From Pegethrix bostrychoides GSE-TBD4-15B (lineage in GTDB: Bacteria; Cyanobacteriota; Cyanobacteriia; Elainellales; Elainellaceae), in the NCBI GenBank assembly GCA_019359155.1, contig JAHHHV010000026.1, positions 1 to 40,652 of the forward strand: a DNA stretch of 40,652 nt, given 5' to 3'. Positions 24,532-34,245 of this stretch are shown piece after piece; position 1 is the stretch's first letter; each line of letters opens with the position of its first letter. Below the pieces are notes generated by a model that saw only the letters and a list, made by a program, of their open reading frames with translations, did no database searches and was not told the DNA's origin. The position numbers were made by a program, and so were the translations under genes.

Positions 24532-24802
24532 CGTGTGGAGGGCCTGGTTCTCTTGTTAACAGTCGCAACCAACATCAATCCGATTTCTGGCATCTAGTTT
24601 CTAGCGATAGAGCCAAACCTGATGCTATGGGGAGAAGCGTATCATGGGAGGGGGGAACACCGAATCTCGTCCAGTGGCCAAACTGCATACAATTGAAGTC
24701 ATTCAATCAAGAAAGTCATTCAATCAAGGCATGGGACGTTGGGCGGTGTAGCTTGACTCCCAAGCGATTCGCAATCCATCTACCCCCCTGGAGTTCAAGC
24801 CT
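24532..24802. other. Upstream region of clpB
   Basis: About 270 bp without a credible gene. It holds a tandem duplication of aagtcattcaatcaag at 24696-24728. I see no CIRCE inverted repeat (the ttagcactc type), so HrcA control is not supported by the sequence. No clear sigma-70 promoter either. Confidence 0.4.
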
Positions 24803-27424
24803 ATGCAACCTACAGATCCCAACAAGTTTACTGAAAAAGCCTGGGAAGCCGTCGTGCGGACTACCGACATCGCCAAGCAGGCACAGCACCAGCAAATTGA
24901 ATCCGACCACTTGATGCTGGCGCTTCTAGAGCAGCCCGAAGGTCTGACCAGCAGCATTTTCAACAAGCTAGGGCTAAACCTCCAGCAGCTACGCGACTAT
25001 ACTGAGCAGGCAATTGCGCGGCAGCCGAAAATGTCGGGCGCAGGTAGCTCAGTCTACTTAGGACGATCGCTGGATCTGCTGCTTGATCGCGCTGAAGCTG
25101 CTCGCAAAGCAATGGGCGACGATTTTATTTCGGTTGAGCATCTGCTGTTGGGATTTGCTCAAGACGACCGAATTGGCAAAGCCCTCTTGAGAGACTTCAA
25201 GCTCAGTGAAAAGCAGCTCAAGGCCACCGTTGAACAAGTGAGAGGAAATCAAAAAGTGACTGACCAAAATCCAGAAGGCAAATATGAAGCGCTGGAAAAA
25301 TATGGCCGAGATTTAACCGAATCAGCACGCCAAGGCAAGCTTGATCCGGTGATTGGCCGCGACGATGAAATTCGCCGCACGATTCAAATTCTGTCGCGCC
25401 GCACTAAAAATAATCCGGTCTTAATTGGCGAGCCGGGTGTGGGCAAAACTGCAATTGCCGAAGGTTTGGCACAGCGAATTCTCAGCGGTGACGTGCCACA
25501 GTCGCTGCAAGACCGCAAGCTAATTGCGCTGGATATGGGGGCGCTGATTGCGGGTGCCAAATATCGCGGTGAATTTGAAGAGCGGCTCAAGGCAGTCCTC
25601 AAAGAAGTTACCGATTCTCAGGGTCAGATTATTCTGTTTATTGATGAAATTCATACGGTCGTGGGAGCGGGCGCAACCCAAGGCGCAATGGATGCCGGAA
25701 ACCTGCTCAAGCCAATGCTGGCGCGGGGCGAACTTCGCTGCATTGGCGCGACAACCTTGGACGAGTATCGTAAATATATTGAAAAAGATGCGGCTTTAGA
25801 ACGACGCTTTCAGCAGATCTATATCGACCAGCCCAGCGTTGAGGATACGATCTCGATCCTGCGCGGACTTAAAGAACGCTACGAGCTGCACCACGGCGTA
25901 AATATCTCTGATAGCTCGCTAGTGGCGGCGGCAACGCTCTCCAATCGCTACATCAGCGACCGCTTTTTGCCGGACAAGGCGATTGATCTCGTTGACGAGG
26001 CGGCAGCAAAACTGAAGATGGAAATTACCTCTAAGCCAGAAGAGCTAGACGAAGTAGACCGCAAGATCTTGCAGTTTGAAATGGAGCGGCTGTCTTTGCA
26101 AAAAGAGGTCGATCTGGCCTCCCGCGAGCGTCGTGAGCGCCTTGAAAAAGAGCTGGCTGACCTGAAGGAAACGCAGAGCAGCCTCAACGCGCAGTGGCAG
26201 GCCGAAAAAGACGTGATCAGCGACGTGCAAAAGCTGAAAGAGGAGATCGATCGGGTCAATCTAGAAATTCAGCAGGCTGAGCGCGACTATGACCTGAACA
26301 AAGCTGCCGAGCTGAAGTATGGCAAGCTCACCGACCTGCAAAGGCGGCTTCAGGAGGCCGAAACCAAGCTGGCTCAGACTCAGACGGGCGGCAAGTCGCT
26401 GCTGCGCGAAGAGGTGATCGAAGCTGACATTGCCGAGATTATCTCGAAGTGGACGGGGATTCCGGTTAGCAAGCTCGTCGAGTCTGAGATGCAGAAACTC
26501 TTGCAGCTAGAAGACGAGCTGCACCAGCGGGTCATTGGTCAAGATGAAGCCGTGACTGCCGTAGCGGACGCAATTCAGCGCTCGCGGGCTGGACTGGCTG
26601 ACCCCAATCGCCCCATCGCCAGCTTCATTTTCCTGGGGCCAACGGGCGTGGGTAAAACCGAGCTAGCCAAAGCCTTAGCCGCCTATTTGTTCGACACCGA
26701 AGAGGCGATGGTGCGGATCGATATGTCGGAATATATGGAGAAGCATGCGGTTTCGCGCTTGATTGGTGCGCCTCCAGGCTATGTCGGCTACGAGGAAGGC
26801 GGTCAGCTCACCGAAACCGTGCGTCGTCGCCCTTACTCGGTGATCCTATTTGACGAAATTGAGAAGGCGCATCCAGACGTATTCAACGTTATGCTGCAAA
26901 TCCTAGATGATGGTCGGGTGACCGATTCTCAGGGTCGCGTCGTGGACTTTAAGAATACAGTAATCATTATGACCAGCAATATCGGCTCACAGTATATTTT
27001 AGATATTGCGGGTGACGATAGCCAGTATGACGAGATGCAGTCGCGGGTGATGGAGGCGATGCGCTCTAGCTTCCGACCAGAGTTTCTGAATCGGATCGAC
27101 GAGATTATTATCTTCCATGGCTTGAAGAAAACCGAGCTGCGTCACATCGTCCAGCTGCAAACCAATCGTTTGGCGCAGCGGCTTGCAGATCGCAAGATGG
27201 CGCTGCGGCTCTCGGATACGGCGCTCGACTTCTTGGCTGAGGTGGGCTACGACCCGGTTTATGGCGCACGTCCGCTGAAGCGAGCCATCCAGCGCGAACT
27301 CGAAACTCAGATCGCCAAGTCCATTTTGCGAGGCGAGTTCCACGATGGCGACACCATTTTTGTCGATGTCGAGAACGAGCGTCTGGCCTTCAAGCGCCTG
27401 CCTGCCGAGTTGGCGACTGTGTAG
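24803..27424 (+). CDS. clpB: ATP-dependent disaggregase ClpB
   Basis: An 873-residue Hsp100 chaperone that pulls proteins out of aggregates with the DnaK system. The N-terminal Clp-N domain (1-150) starts [12 protein letters not shown]. The first AAA+ module has Walker A GEPGVGKT at 209-216 and Walker [10 protein letters not shown] long coiled-coil middle domain (about 405-535) marks ClpB rather than ClpC. The second module has [14 protein letters not shown] near 612 and the ClpB-type pore motif GYVGYEEGG. The C-terminal [14 protein letters not shown] is diagnostic. The sequence has no IGF loop for ClpP. The ATG has only a weak preceding ggag. Cyanobacteria often have two clpB genes; I cannot tell which this is. 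Confidence 0.97.
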   Translation: MQPTDPNKFTEKAWEAVVRTTDIAKQAQHQQIESDHLMLALLEQPEGLTSSIFNKLGLNLQQLRDYTEQAIARQPKMSGAGSSVYLGRSLDLLLDRAEAARKAMGDDFISVEHLLLGFAQDDRIGKALLRDFKLSEKQLKATVEQVRGNQKVTDQNPEGKYEALEKYGRDLTESARQGKLDPVIGRDDEIRRTIQILSRRTKNNPVLIGEPGVGKTAIAEGLAQRILSGDVPQSLQDRKLIALDMGALIAGAKYRGEFEERLKAVLKEVTDSQGQIILFIDEIHTVVGAGATQGAMDAGNLLKPMLARGELRCIGATTLDEYRKYIEKDAALERRFQQIYIDQPSVEDTISILRGLKERYELHHGVNISDSSLVAAATLSNRYISDRFLPDKAIDLVDEAAAKLKMEITSKPEELDEVDRKILQFEMERLSLQKEVDLASRERRERLEKELADLKETQSSLNAQWQAEKDVISDVQKLKEEIDRVNLEIQQAERDYDLNKAAELKYGKLTDLQRRLQEAETKLAQTQTGGKSLLREEVIEADIAEIISKWTGIPVSKLVESEMQKLLQLEDELHQRVIGQDEAVTAVADAIQRSRAGLADPNRPIASFIFLGPTGVGKTELAKALAAYLFDTEEAMVRIDMSEYMEKHAVSRLIGAPPGYVGYEEGGQLTETVRRRPYSVILFDEIEKAHPDVFNVMLQILDDGRVTDSQGRVVDFKNTVIIMTSNIGSQYILDIAGDDSQYDEMQSRVMEAMRSSFRPEFLNRIDEIIIFHGLKKTELRHIVQLQTNRLAQRLADRKMALRLSDTALDFLAEVGYDPVYGARPLKRAIQRELETQIAKSILRGEFHDGDTIFVDVENERLAFKRLPAELATV

Positions 27425-27461
27425 CCAATGTGGCCGTCTTCTCTAGCTGCGACTAGAAGCG

Positions 27462-29099
27462 CTATTTCCGAATGCGCCAGAGCTTTGCTGATGCCGAAAT
27501 CGGATCAATCGGTTCTAGTCGCCAGCCTTGAGCCATCATGCTCGCCTTCAAAGGCTCAGAAGGCCGGAAGGCGAGCAGATTTGGCTCAGTCGTTAGCGGC
27601 GCAAAATCAGGCTGATCGCTGACTAAAAACAGCCGCAGGTCAGGTCTTAAGCCGTAGCTGAGCGAAATCAGATCGCCCGTGTTGGTGTAGTCGTTGCCCA
27701 TATTCGAGAGCAAAATGCTATTGGCTGGCTCGGCGTTCAGGCGCTGGATTACCTCGCCGTTCAGGTAGCTCAAGTCCTTGCTCCACCAGCTATTAGCCTG
27801 AGCGCTCACCCCAGCTGAGAGAATGCTGCCCGCAAACGTCAGCGCCAGCACCACCCGCCAAAACGCCCGATTCAGCTTGAACTGACCGGGCGTAAACTGC
27901 CCCAGACTCAGCCGGGTCGTGAACAGATAGGCTACCGCCAGCTGCACCGCCGGAAAGCAAGAGATCAAATAGCGACTCACCGCCGACCGCTTGCCGCCCA
28001 GCACCAGATCCGGCAGCGCCAAGATTAAAAACGGAACCAGCGCCGAGCTAACCAAAAACAGCCAAACCCGCAGCGGCGAATGGCGGTAGAGATGCTGAAA
28101 CGCCATGCCAATCAGCAGCAGCACGGGCAATCGCAGCAGGTAGGTGAGCGGATTGTTAAAGCCGAAGTCTAGATCAAACCAAAGCGCTGTAAAGCTCAGC
28201 ACCCAGAGCTTCAGCAAATACAGTAAGCCCACCGCCTCATTTGTCCAGTTTGTCGTGGCTGTCGCTCGCCCATGACGTTCTAGCAGTACGCTGAGCCAAG
28301 GGCCATAGACCAAAAGCGCTCCCAGAATGGCCAGCGCAAAATGTAGCAGGCGGCGACCAGGCGGTTTTGTCCCGGTTTTGACGGCAGGCTTCATGAAGGT
28401 CATCAGTCCTAGATAAACGCCTTGAGCGATCACCGTCAGTCCAAAAAACGGATGCGCGTAAAGGCCAACCGCGACGCTCATGCCATAGTCCACCCAGCGA
28501 CTGCCCGTTCGGGTTCGCATTGCCCGCAGCAGCAGCCAGCTACTGCCGATTACCGTCATCGTCAGCAGGCTATATTGCCGCGCCGTCTGGGCAAATAGCA
28601 GATCAAAGGGCGACAGCGCCAGAAATACTGTAGCCAGCAGCGCCGTTGGACGCGAGGAAAACAGCTCCATCGCCAGCCCGTACATTAAAGGCAGACTAAT
28701 CAGGCTGATCAGCGCAGGCAGCAGCCGCGAGGTAGAAATCGAGCTGCCCAGCGCCTGCATCCAGAAGCGCGCCATCAAAAAATAGAGCGGCGGATGCTGC
28801 GGATCTTCTACTGCCAGCGAGCGCAGGCTGTCTAAAGCGCTGCTGTCTGGCTTGATCTGCTGAAAGCTTTGCAGTTCAGGTACGCTGACAAAGCGATTTT
28901 GAAACAGCTGGCGATCAATCTCGTCGCGCGTGAAGCCTGCCGCCCGGAAAACTGTGTAAACCTCATCGTGCCAGAAAATTTTGCGGTCGAGTGCGGTGAA
29001 CCGAAAACAAACTCCCAGCACTAGCAAAGCGATTAGCACTAGCTTCAGCCAGTTGAGGGAGACAGGCCGCACCTGCTCAGTCGCCAAAAGTTGGGTCAT
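27462..29099 (-). CDS. GT39-like membrane glycosyltransferase (ArnT/PMT superfamily)
   Basis: A 545-residue multi-span protein. The first periplasmic loop holds FWHDEVYT with the Asp45-Glu46 pair that acts as catalytic base in PMT/ArnT-type enzymes using polyprenyl-phosphate sugars. HPPLYFLMARFWMQALG after it is the second conserved loop motif. About a dozen hydrophobic helices follow, and the C-terminal 110 residues form a soluble domain outside the membrane. It probably adds a sugar to a lipid, protein or surface glycan at the cytoplasmic membrane; acceptor and sugar cannot be told. It converges on clpB with 37 bp between stops. Confidence 0.82.
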   Translation of the reverse strand: MTQLLATEQVRPVSLNWLKLVLIALLVLGVCFRFTALDRKIFWHDEVYTVFRAAGFTRDEIDRQLFQNRFVSVPELQSFQQIKPDSSALDSLRSLAVEDPQHPPLYFLMARFWMQALGSSISTSRLLPALISLISLPLMYGLAMELFSSRPTALLATVFLALSPFDLLFAQTARQYSLLTMTVIGSSWLLLRAMRTRTGSRWVDYGMSVAVGLYAHPFFGLTVIAQGVYLGLMTFMKPAVKTGTKPPGRRLLHFALAILGALLVYGPWLSVLLERHGRATATTNWTNEAVGLLYLLKLWVLSFTALWFDLDFGFNNPLTYLLRLPVLLLIGMAFQHLYRHSPLRVWLFLVSSALVPFLILALPDLVLGGKRSAVSRYLISCFPAVQLAVAYLFTTRLSLGQFTPGQFKLNRAFWRVVLALTFAGSILSAGVSAQANSWWSKDLSYLNGEVIQRLNAEPANSILLSNMGNDYTNTGDLISLSYGLRPDLRLFLVSDQPDFAPLTTEPNLLAFRPSEPLKASMMAQGWRLEPIDPISASAKLWRIRK

Positions 29100-29255
29100 T
29101 GCGCTGCGTTCTCTCTAGGTGAATCGGCATCAAACGGGACTATCAGCGTTTATGGTAAGCGAGGTGAGTGCAAAAGTTAAGGCGAAATTATCTTTTGAGA
29201 TGATTAAGTCAAAATTTGGCAGGATAGAATCAATAGAGCGAATGTACTAATCTTT

Positions 29256-29579
29256 ATGAGAGCCAAAATCGAAAATGATGTTGTGTTCCTGCATGGCCAG
29301 GACATTCCGCAGTTTAAGAAGCAGGGATCAATTGTGCGGAACAACTACTTTTGGGCGTTGAAAGCAATTGCCGGGAACACGCCCTACGGCGGCGACTGGG
29401 AATATGAATCCGAGGTTTGGCTGGCGTTACGGCGCGTTTTGCTAGCTTTTGCCGAGTCTGGTTATCTAGGACTCTCAGAAACCACGCTAGAGTTCCCGCC
29501 TGACTTTGGCGAAATTCCTGAACCGTTTCGCGGCATTGCCACCTGGCAGGAGGAAGCGCTAGAAGCAGAAGCCCAGTAG
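29256..29579 (+). CDS. Small conserved-looking protein of unknown function (107 aa)
   Basis: The protein is acidic and globular, with many aromatic residues (NNYFWALKAIAG, GGDWEYESEVWLALRRVLLAF, FPPDFGEIPEPF). No membrane segment, signal peptide or known motif. Its codon use matches the neighbours and it has its own upstream gap with the GT39 gene, which supports it being real. Its last codons lie in a run of 11-bp repeats, so the extreme C-terminus (EALEAEAQ) may vary between strains. Confidence 0.65.
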   Translation: MRAKIENDVVFLHGQDIPQFKKQGSIVRNNYFWALKAIAGNTPYGGDWEYESEVWLALRRVLLAFAESGYLGLSETTLEFPPDFGEIPEPFRGIATWQEEALEAEAQ

Positions 29580-29613
29580 CAGCCCAGTAGCAGCTCAGTA
29601 GCAGCTCAGCAGC
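29570..29613. repeat. 11-bp tandem repeat, four copies, at a gene end
   Basis: agcccagtagc, agcccagtagc, agctcagtagc and agctcagcagc follow in sequence from 29570, then degenerate into agc triplets to about 29632. The first copy contains the stop codon of the 107-aa gene. The array fills the gap to the convergent MFS gene. Confidence 0.9.
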
Positions 29614-29633
29614 AGCAGCAGCCAGCTAGCAGC

Positions 29634-30890
29634 TTACACCCGCTGGCCCAGTCGCCACAGCTCCCGTTGGAGCACCTGCAAAATCAGCAGCACTAGCCCC
29701 ACGCTCAGCGCTGCACCCACCCAAAAGCCATCCGCTACGCCGCGTGACTCGCCCATTGCCCAGCCGCCAGCCGTCGGGCCGATGAAATAGCCCACTGCCC
29801 AGCAGAGCGAGTTAATCGACAGATAAATCCCCCGGCGCGATTCGGGAGCTAGATCGATGACCAGCGCCGAAGCGGAAGGCGTATAGGCTACGGTCGCCAA
29901 AGCCGCTACCGTCAAAGCCAGCCCCGCCCAAAGCAGATGGGCATTGCTGGCGCTGCCTGTCAGCCAAATCAGCCCGAATCCCAGCGCCCAGCTCAAGGCC
30001 GACAGCATCAGTGCCTGGGTATGGCGTAGTCGCCTCAGCGCTCGCACCATCGGGATCTGCGTCAAAATGCACAGGCCGATATACCAGGCAAACAGCAGGC
30101 TGAGACGCGCGGGTGGAAAGGTCAGCTCAGGCTCGGCAGAGACAAAGCGGGTGAGATAGAGCGGCAGCGCCGTGTTCAGCAAGGATAGGTAGGTCGTAAA
30201 TAAAATATTAGCAACCGCAAAAATCAGCAGCGCCCGGTCACGCAGGGCAAGTCCCCAGCCTTTCAGCAGGTTGCCTTGCTGCTGGGCAGGGTTGAGCGTT
30301 TCGGGAATGGCGCGGTAGATCACGCCGAAAAACACCAGAAACGAAATGCCGTCAATTGCGTACATGGCGCGGTAGGAGCCAGTCACCGCCACCAGCAGCC
30401 CGCCCAACACAATCCCTAGCCCTAGCCCCACGTTGTCGCAGAGCCGATTCAGGGCAAAGGCTTCGTTGCGGTTGTCAGCCTGAGTCAAATCGGCGACGAC
30501 GGCTTCTGTGGCAGGCCAGTAGAGGCCAATGCCCAGCCCCATCAGCAGATTACCCAGCAAAAACGTCGGGAAGCTATTGCTAAACAGCAGCACTAGATCG
30601 GCCAAAACCGAAACTGCCGCCGCGATTAGCAAAATCTTGCGTCGTCCCCAGCGCGGATCGTCCGCCAGCGAACCGCCCAAAACCCGTCCCACCACGCCCG
30701 AAATCGACTCGCTGCCAATCCCAAAGCCTACCTGAGCCGGAGATAGCCCCACCTCGTTGACAAAAAATACTGCCGCATAGAACAGCACAAAGCCCGTGCC
30801 GATTTGCAGCAGCAGCCGACCGAACATCAAAATCCAGAGTCGCCCCTCGATTTGGGGTAGCCAAGCGACGAGTCTATTGGTCAGCTTCAT
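29634..30890 (-). CDS. Major facilitator superfamily transporter
   Basis: A 418-residue protein with twelve predicted helices. The loop after helix 2 reads GGSLADDPRWGRRKILL, a good match to the MFS motif GxLaDrxGRkxxl. NRLCDNVGLGLG in helix 5 and the Gly-rich later helices fit drug or sugar-efflux MFS members. Substrate cannot be inferred. It starts with a single ATG at 30890. The TPR gene lies 79 bp upstream on the same strand, so the two may share a transcript. Confidence 0.9.
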   Translation of the reverse strand: MKLTNRLVAWLPQIEGRLWILMFGRLLLQIGTGFVLFYAAVFFVNEVGLSPAQVGFGIGSESISGVVGRVLGGSLADDPRWGRRKILLIAAAVSVLADLVLLFSNSFPTFLLGNLLMGLGIGLYWPATEAVVADLTQADNRNEAFALNRLCDNVGLGLGIVLGGLLVAVTGSYRAMYAIDGISFLVFFGVIYRAIPETLNPAQQQGNLLKGWGLALRDRALLIFAVANILFTTYLSLLNTALPLYLTRFVSAEPELTFPPARLSLLFAWYIGLCILTQIPMVRALRRLRHTQALMLSALSWALGFGLIWLTGSASNAHLLWAGLALTVAALATVAYTPSASALVIDLAPESRRGIYLSINSLCWAVGYFIGPTAGGWAMGESRGVADGFWVGAALSVGLVLLILQVLQRELWRLGQRV

Positions 30891-30969
30891 GAGGGATCAG
30901 CCAGAGAGTCTCTCGTCAGTTTAGAAGAGTTCTGACTAGAAAGATGCTGATGCTAGTCGCCCTGGCGTT

Positions 30970-31986
30970 TTAATACTGCTTCGCCCTAGCGAAGTCCCCA
31001 ACCGCACAGCAGACCGCCCGCAGATGCTCAATCGTCTCTTGCTCAAGCTGCGCGTCTTCTAAACGCCGGACAGCGACGAGCCGCTGCTCGTAATAGTCAA
31101 TCGCCTGCGGGTAGCGGCCTAGTCCGTCATAGGTGATGGCCAGGTTTTCGAGCACCTGCTCCTCGGTGCGGTAGTCTTGCAGCTGACGCGCTAGCTTCAG
31201 CCGCTCCTCCTGGTAGCCAATTGCCTTGGGCGTATCGCCGAGCGTATAGCAAACGCTGGCCAGGTTTTTGAGCACCTGCATCTCGGTTTCACGGCTGGGC
31301 AGCTGCCGCACAATCCCCAAGAGTTGCTCGTAGCAGAACACAGTCTGGGGATAGTTGGCGACGGCATGGTAGGCATTGCCCAAGTTCCGCAGCACCTGCC
31401 CTTCGGTGGCGATATCGTGCAGGCTGCGGGCAATCATCAGCGCTCGCTGGTAGCAGTGGATGGCATGTAGGCTGTCCTGCATGGCTTTGTAGGTCATGCC
31501 CAGGTTGTTAAGCGCCGCCATTGCACCCCGGTGATCGCCAATTTCGGTAGCGATCACGAGGCTCTGCTGGTTATATTCCACCGAGCGGCCATAGTCTTCG
31601 AGGTGACGGTAGGCGTTGCCCAGGTTGGCCAGGGTTTGGCGTTCGGTGAGGCGGTCGCAGACCTGACGCGAAATTGCCAGACTTTGGTGCGAGCAGGCAA
31701 TCGCTTCAGAATAGTTGCCCAGCGCGTAGTAGATCACGCCTAGCCCCCCCAACGCCCGCCCTTCTCCGGGCAGATCTTTGCTGCTGCGGTATAGCTCTAG
31801 GGCGCGCTGAATCGACTGAGTGGCGGTTTGGAAGCTGCGGATCTGGTATAGCTCGATGCCTTTCTCCAGCAGACAGTCGGCCTCTTGGCGACGCGGGTCA
31901 GCAGACTCACCGGCTCTGGACTGATCCCAGCCCCGCTCGGCAGCAGGAACGAAGGTTCCCTGTTTCTCATCAAATGGTTTCACCAT
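30970..31986 (-). CDS. TPR-repeat protein (Kinesin-light-chain/TPR_12 type)
   Basis: A 338-residue soluble protein made almost wholly of about seven TPR units of roughly 40 residues, each like ALGNYSEAIACSHQSLAISRQ or QLPSRETEMQVLKNLASVCY. The 40-residue spacing (rather than 34) and the alternating LGNAYH and YEQRL signatures are those of kinesin-light-chain-type TPRs common in cyanobacteria. Such proteins are scaffolds for protein binding; no partner is evident. The N-terminal 35 residues are charged and disordered. Its repeats are diverged, unlike those at the left edge of the window. Confidence 0.88.
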   Translation of the reverse strand: MVKPFDEKQGTFVPAAERGWDQSRAGESADPRRQEADCLLEKGIELYQIRSFQTATQSIQRALELYRSSKDLPGEGRALGGLGVIYYALGNYSEAIACSHQSLAISRQVCDRLTERQTLANLGNAYRHLEDYGRSVEYNQQSLVIATEIGDHRGAMAALNNLGMTYKAMQDSLHAIHCYQRALMIARSLHDIATEGQVLRNLGNAYHAVANYPQTVFCYEQLLGIVRQLPSRETEMQVLKNLASVCYTLGDTPKAIGYQEERLKLARQLQDYRTEEQVLENLAITYDGLGRYPQAIDYYEQRLVAVRRLEDAQLEQETIEHLRAVCCAVGDFARAKQY

Positions 31987-32482
31987 AATTATCTTCTGAC
32001 CCTGAAAAGGACGATATTTTGGACAGGTAACTCGCTTAAATTCTGGAAGAGACGTGCTGCACTGGCTCTGGTTTTAATCTAATTCAAGGCGTTGAAACTG
32101 AACTGGAAGTTTTGAGCTAGAAGTTTTGAGCTAGAAGTTTTAGGTAGATGCCGGCACAGGCAGAGCAGCACGGGACGCAATGTAAAGTATGCTGATTGCG
32201 GTTGACGGCACAGCCAGTCGATTCACGGCGCGATCATCAGTTCTTCACAGTACTGTTAAATTCTGACGAAGATTGTTGACTTGCTCCACAGTAAAAGCTC
32301 TGAACTTCTGTGAATTGGAGCTAGGTAGATTTCGGGCTGGGATTCCGCAGAAACTCGCAGGCTGGGTCAGAGCTAGGCGACGGCAAATCGCTAAGATGAA
32401 GGAGGCTCGCCATCCTTGCTAATCCCCACCTTGCCAACCCCACCTTGCCAACCTGCCACCGAATTTTTTGACCCCCAACCCT
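31987..32482. other. About 500-bp gap before the radical SAM gene
   Basis: No gene is supported on either strand. It holds two short tandem duplications: gaagttttgagcta at 32106 and 32120 with a partial third copy at 32134, and ccccaccttgccaa at 32424 and 32438. The gap should contain promoters for both divergent neighbours; none could be placed with confidence. Confidence 0.5.
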
Positions 32483-34090
32483 GTGACCTCCGCCTTCGCC
32501 GCCGAACATCTGTTGTTTACGCCTGCCCAACCCGATGCGGCAGCAGTGCCCACGATCTTTGCCTTCCCCAACACCTATACGGTCGGCATCACGAGTCTCG
32601 GCTTTCAGCTCGTCTGGGCAACGCTGGCGCTGCGGCCTGACTTGCAGGTGAGTCGCCTGTTTACTGATTTGCATGAGCCGCTGCCCGCCCATCCAGAGCT
32701 GCTGGGCTTTTCGATTTCCTGGGAGCTGGACTACGTTAATCTGCTGGGCTTGCTGGAACAGCTGGATATTCCGCTGCGCAGCGCCGAACGCAGTGAGTCA
32801 GATCCGCTGGTGTTTGGCGGCGGGCCAGTCTTGACGGCCAACCCAGAGCCATTTGCCGACTTTTTTGATCTGGTGCTGCTGGGCGATGGCGAGCTGCTGC
32901 TGGATGCCTTCATCGATGCCTATCAGCAGGTGCGCGGAGCTAAGCGTTCGGTGGTGCTGGCGCATTTGGCGCAGGTGCCGGGGGTCTATGTGCCGAGTCT
33001 GTACCAGGTCAGCTATGCGGCGGCGGCGGGAGCGATCACGGCAATCACGCCTGTTGGTGCTGCCCCGGCTCAGCTGCAAAAGCAAACCTATCGGGGCAAT
33101 CGGCTTTCGGCTTCTACCGTCGTCACGGCCAAAGCCGCCTGGGAGAGCATCTATATGGTGGAGGTGGTGCGGAGCTGCCCGGAGATGTGCCGCTTCTGTC
33201 TGGCCAGCTATCTCACCCTGCCGTTTCGCACCGCTAGCTTGGCAGAGGGACTGATTCCGGCGATTGAGCGGGGGCTGCAAGTGACGCAGCGGATTGGGTT
33301 GCTGGGGGCTTCGGTGACGCAGCATCCGGAGTTTGAGGCGCTGCTGGATCACTTTGAGCGACCGGAATATGATGGCGTGCGGCTGAGCTTGGCCTCGGTA
33401 CGCACCAATACGGTGACTGAGAAACTCGCCCGCAGCCTGGTGAAGCACGACAGCCGCTCCATTACGATTGCGGTGGAAAGCGGCAGCGAGCGGCTGCGGC
33501 GGGTGATTAACAAAAAGCTGGAAACTGCCGAAATCCTCCAGGCGGCAGCGCATGCCAAAGCGGGCGGACTCAGCGGCCTGAAGCTCTACGGCATGGCGGG
33601 GTTGCCCAGCGAGCAGCCGACCGACCTCGACCAGACGGTGGCGATGCTGAAGGCGGTCAAAAAAGCGGCTCCGGGGCTGCGGCTCACCTTTGGTTGCAGC
33701 ACCTTTGTCCCGAAAGCGCAGACCCCGTTTCAGTGGTTTGGTGTGGAGCCGGAGGCCGAGAAGCGACTGAAGAGCCTGCAAAAGCAGCTTGGCGCAGCGG
33801 GGATTGAGTTTCGCCCAGAAAGCTATAGCTGGTCGGTGATTCAGGCGCTGATTTCGCGGGGCGATCGGCGGCTCTCCGGGCTGCTGGAGCGAGTGCGGCA
33901 CTATGGCGATTCGCTGGGCAGCTACCGCCGCGCCTTTAAGGAGATGCGCGGCGAACTGCCGCCGCTCAGCTTTTACGTGCATGAGGTTTGGCCGACCGAC
34001 CAGGTTTTGCCTTGGCAGCATCTTCAGGGCGGTTTGCCGCAGGCGACGCTGGTGAAACATCTAGAAGCGGCGATGCAGCAGGCGGCTTGA
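32483..34090 (+). CDS. Radical SAM protein with N-terminal cobalamin-binding-like domain
   Basis: A 535-residue enzyme. The first 180 residues form a Rossmann-like region (FAFPNTYTVGITSLGFQLV, then LLGFSISWELDYVN and PLVFGGGPVLTANPE), as in B12-binding radical SAM proteins but without an evident DxHxxG motif. The iron-sulfur site CPEMCRFC (CxxxCxxC) follows VVRSCPE near residue 235. LSLASVRTNTV and ITIAVESGSERLRRVINK are typical later strands. I recall close relatives across cyanobacteria with unknown product. No ATG is available: the GTG at 32483 fits homologous N-termini better than the TTG at 32468. Confidence 0.85.
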   Translation: MTSAFAAEHLLFTPAQPDAAAVPTIFAFPNTYTVGITSLGFQLVWATLALRPDLQVSRLFTDLHEPLPAHPELLGFSISWELDYVNLLGLLEQLDIPLRSAERSESDPLVFGGGPVLTANPEPFADFFDLVLLGDGELLLDAFIDAYQQVRGAKRSVVLAHLAQVPGVYVPSLYQVSYAAAAGAITAITPVGAAPAQLQKQTYRGNRLSASTVVTAKAAWESIYMVEVVRSCPEMCRFCLASYLTLPFRTASLAEGLIPAIERGLQVTQRIGLLGASVTQHPEFEALLDHFERPEYDGVRLSLASVRTNTVTEKLARSLVKHDSRSITIAVESGSERLRRVINKKLETAEILQAAAHAKAGGLSGLKLYGMAGLPSEQPTDLDQTVAMLKAVKKAAPGLRLTFGCSTFVPKAQTPFQWFGVEPEAEKRLKSLQKQLGAAGIEFRPESYSWSVIQALISRGDRRLSGLLERVRHYGDSLGSYRRAFKEMRGELPPLSFYVHEVWPTDQVLPWQHLQGGLPQATLVKHLEAAMQQAA

Positions 34091-34245
34091 TCTGGCAGCC
34101 GGCTTTGTGATCAGCTCTATCCTATGGCAGAGGGTAAATGACCCCCGTCTGGTCGGATAATAGGCAAAATGGTGGGTTGTAATCTCTGCCGTTAGCTGCT
34201 TTTGCTGCTAGCATTTGCTACCCGTTGCTTCTCTTTAGGCTACTT

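Noticed and set aside
24532-24802. CIRCE element controlling clpB
   Set aside because: I searched for the ttagcactc/gagtgctaa inverted repeat and did not find it.
32798-34060. 420-codon minus-strand frame opposite the radical SAM gene
   Set aside because: The plus strand carries the CxxxCxxC motif and family strands. The antisense product is rich in Arg, Gln and His with no motif, as expected of a shadow in GC-rich DNA.
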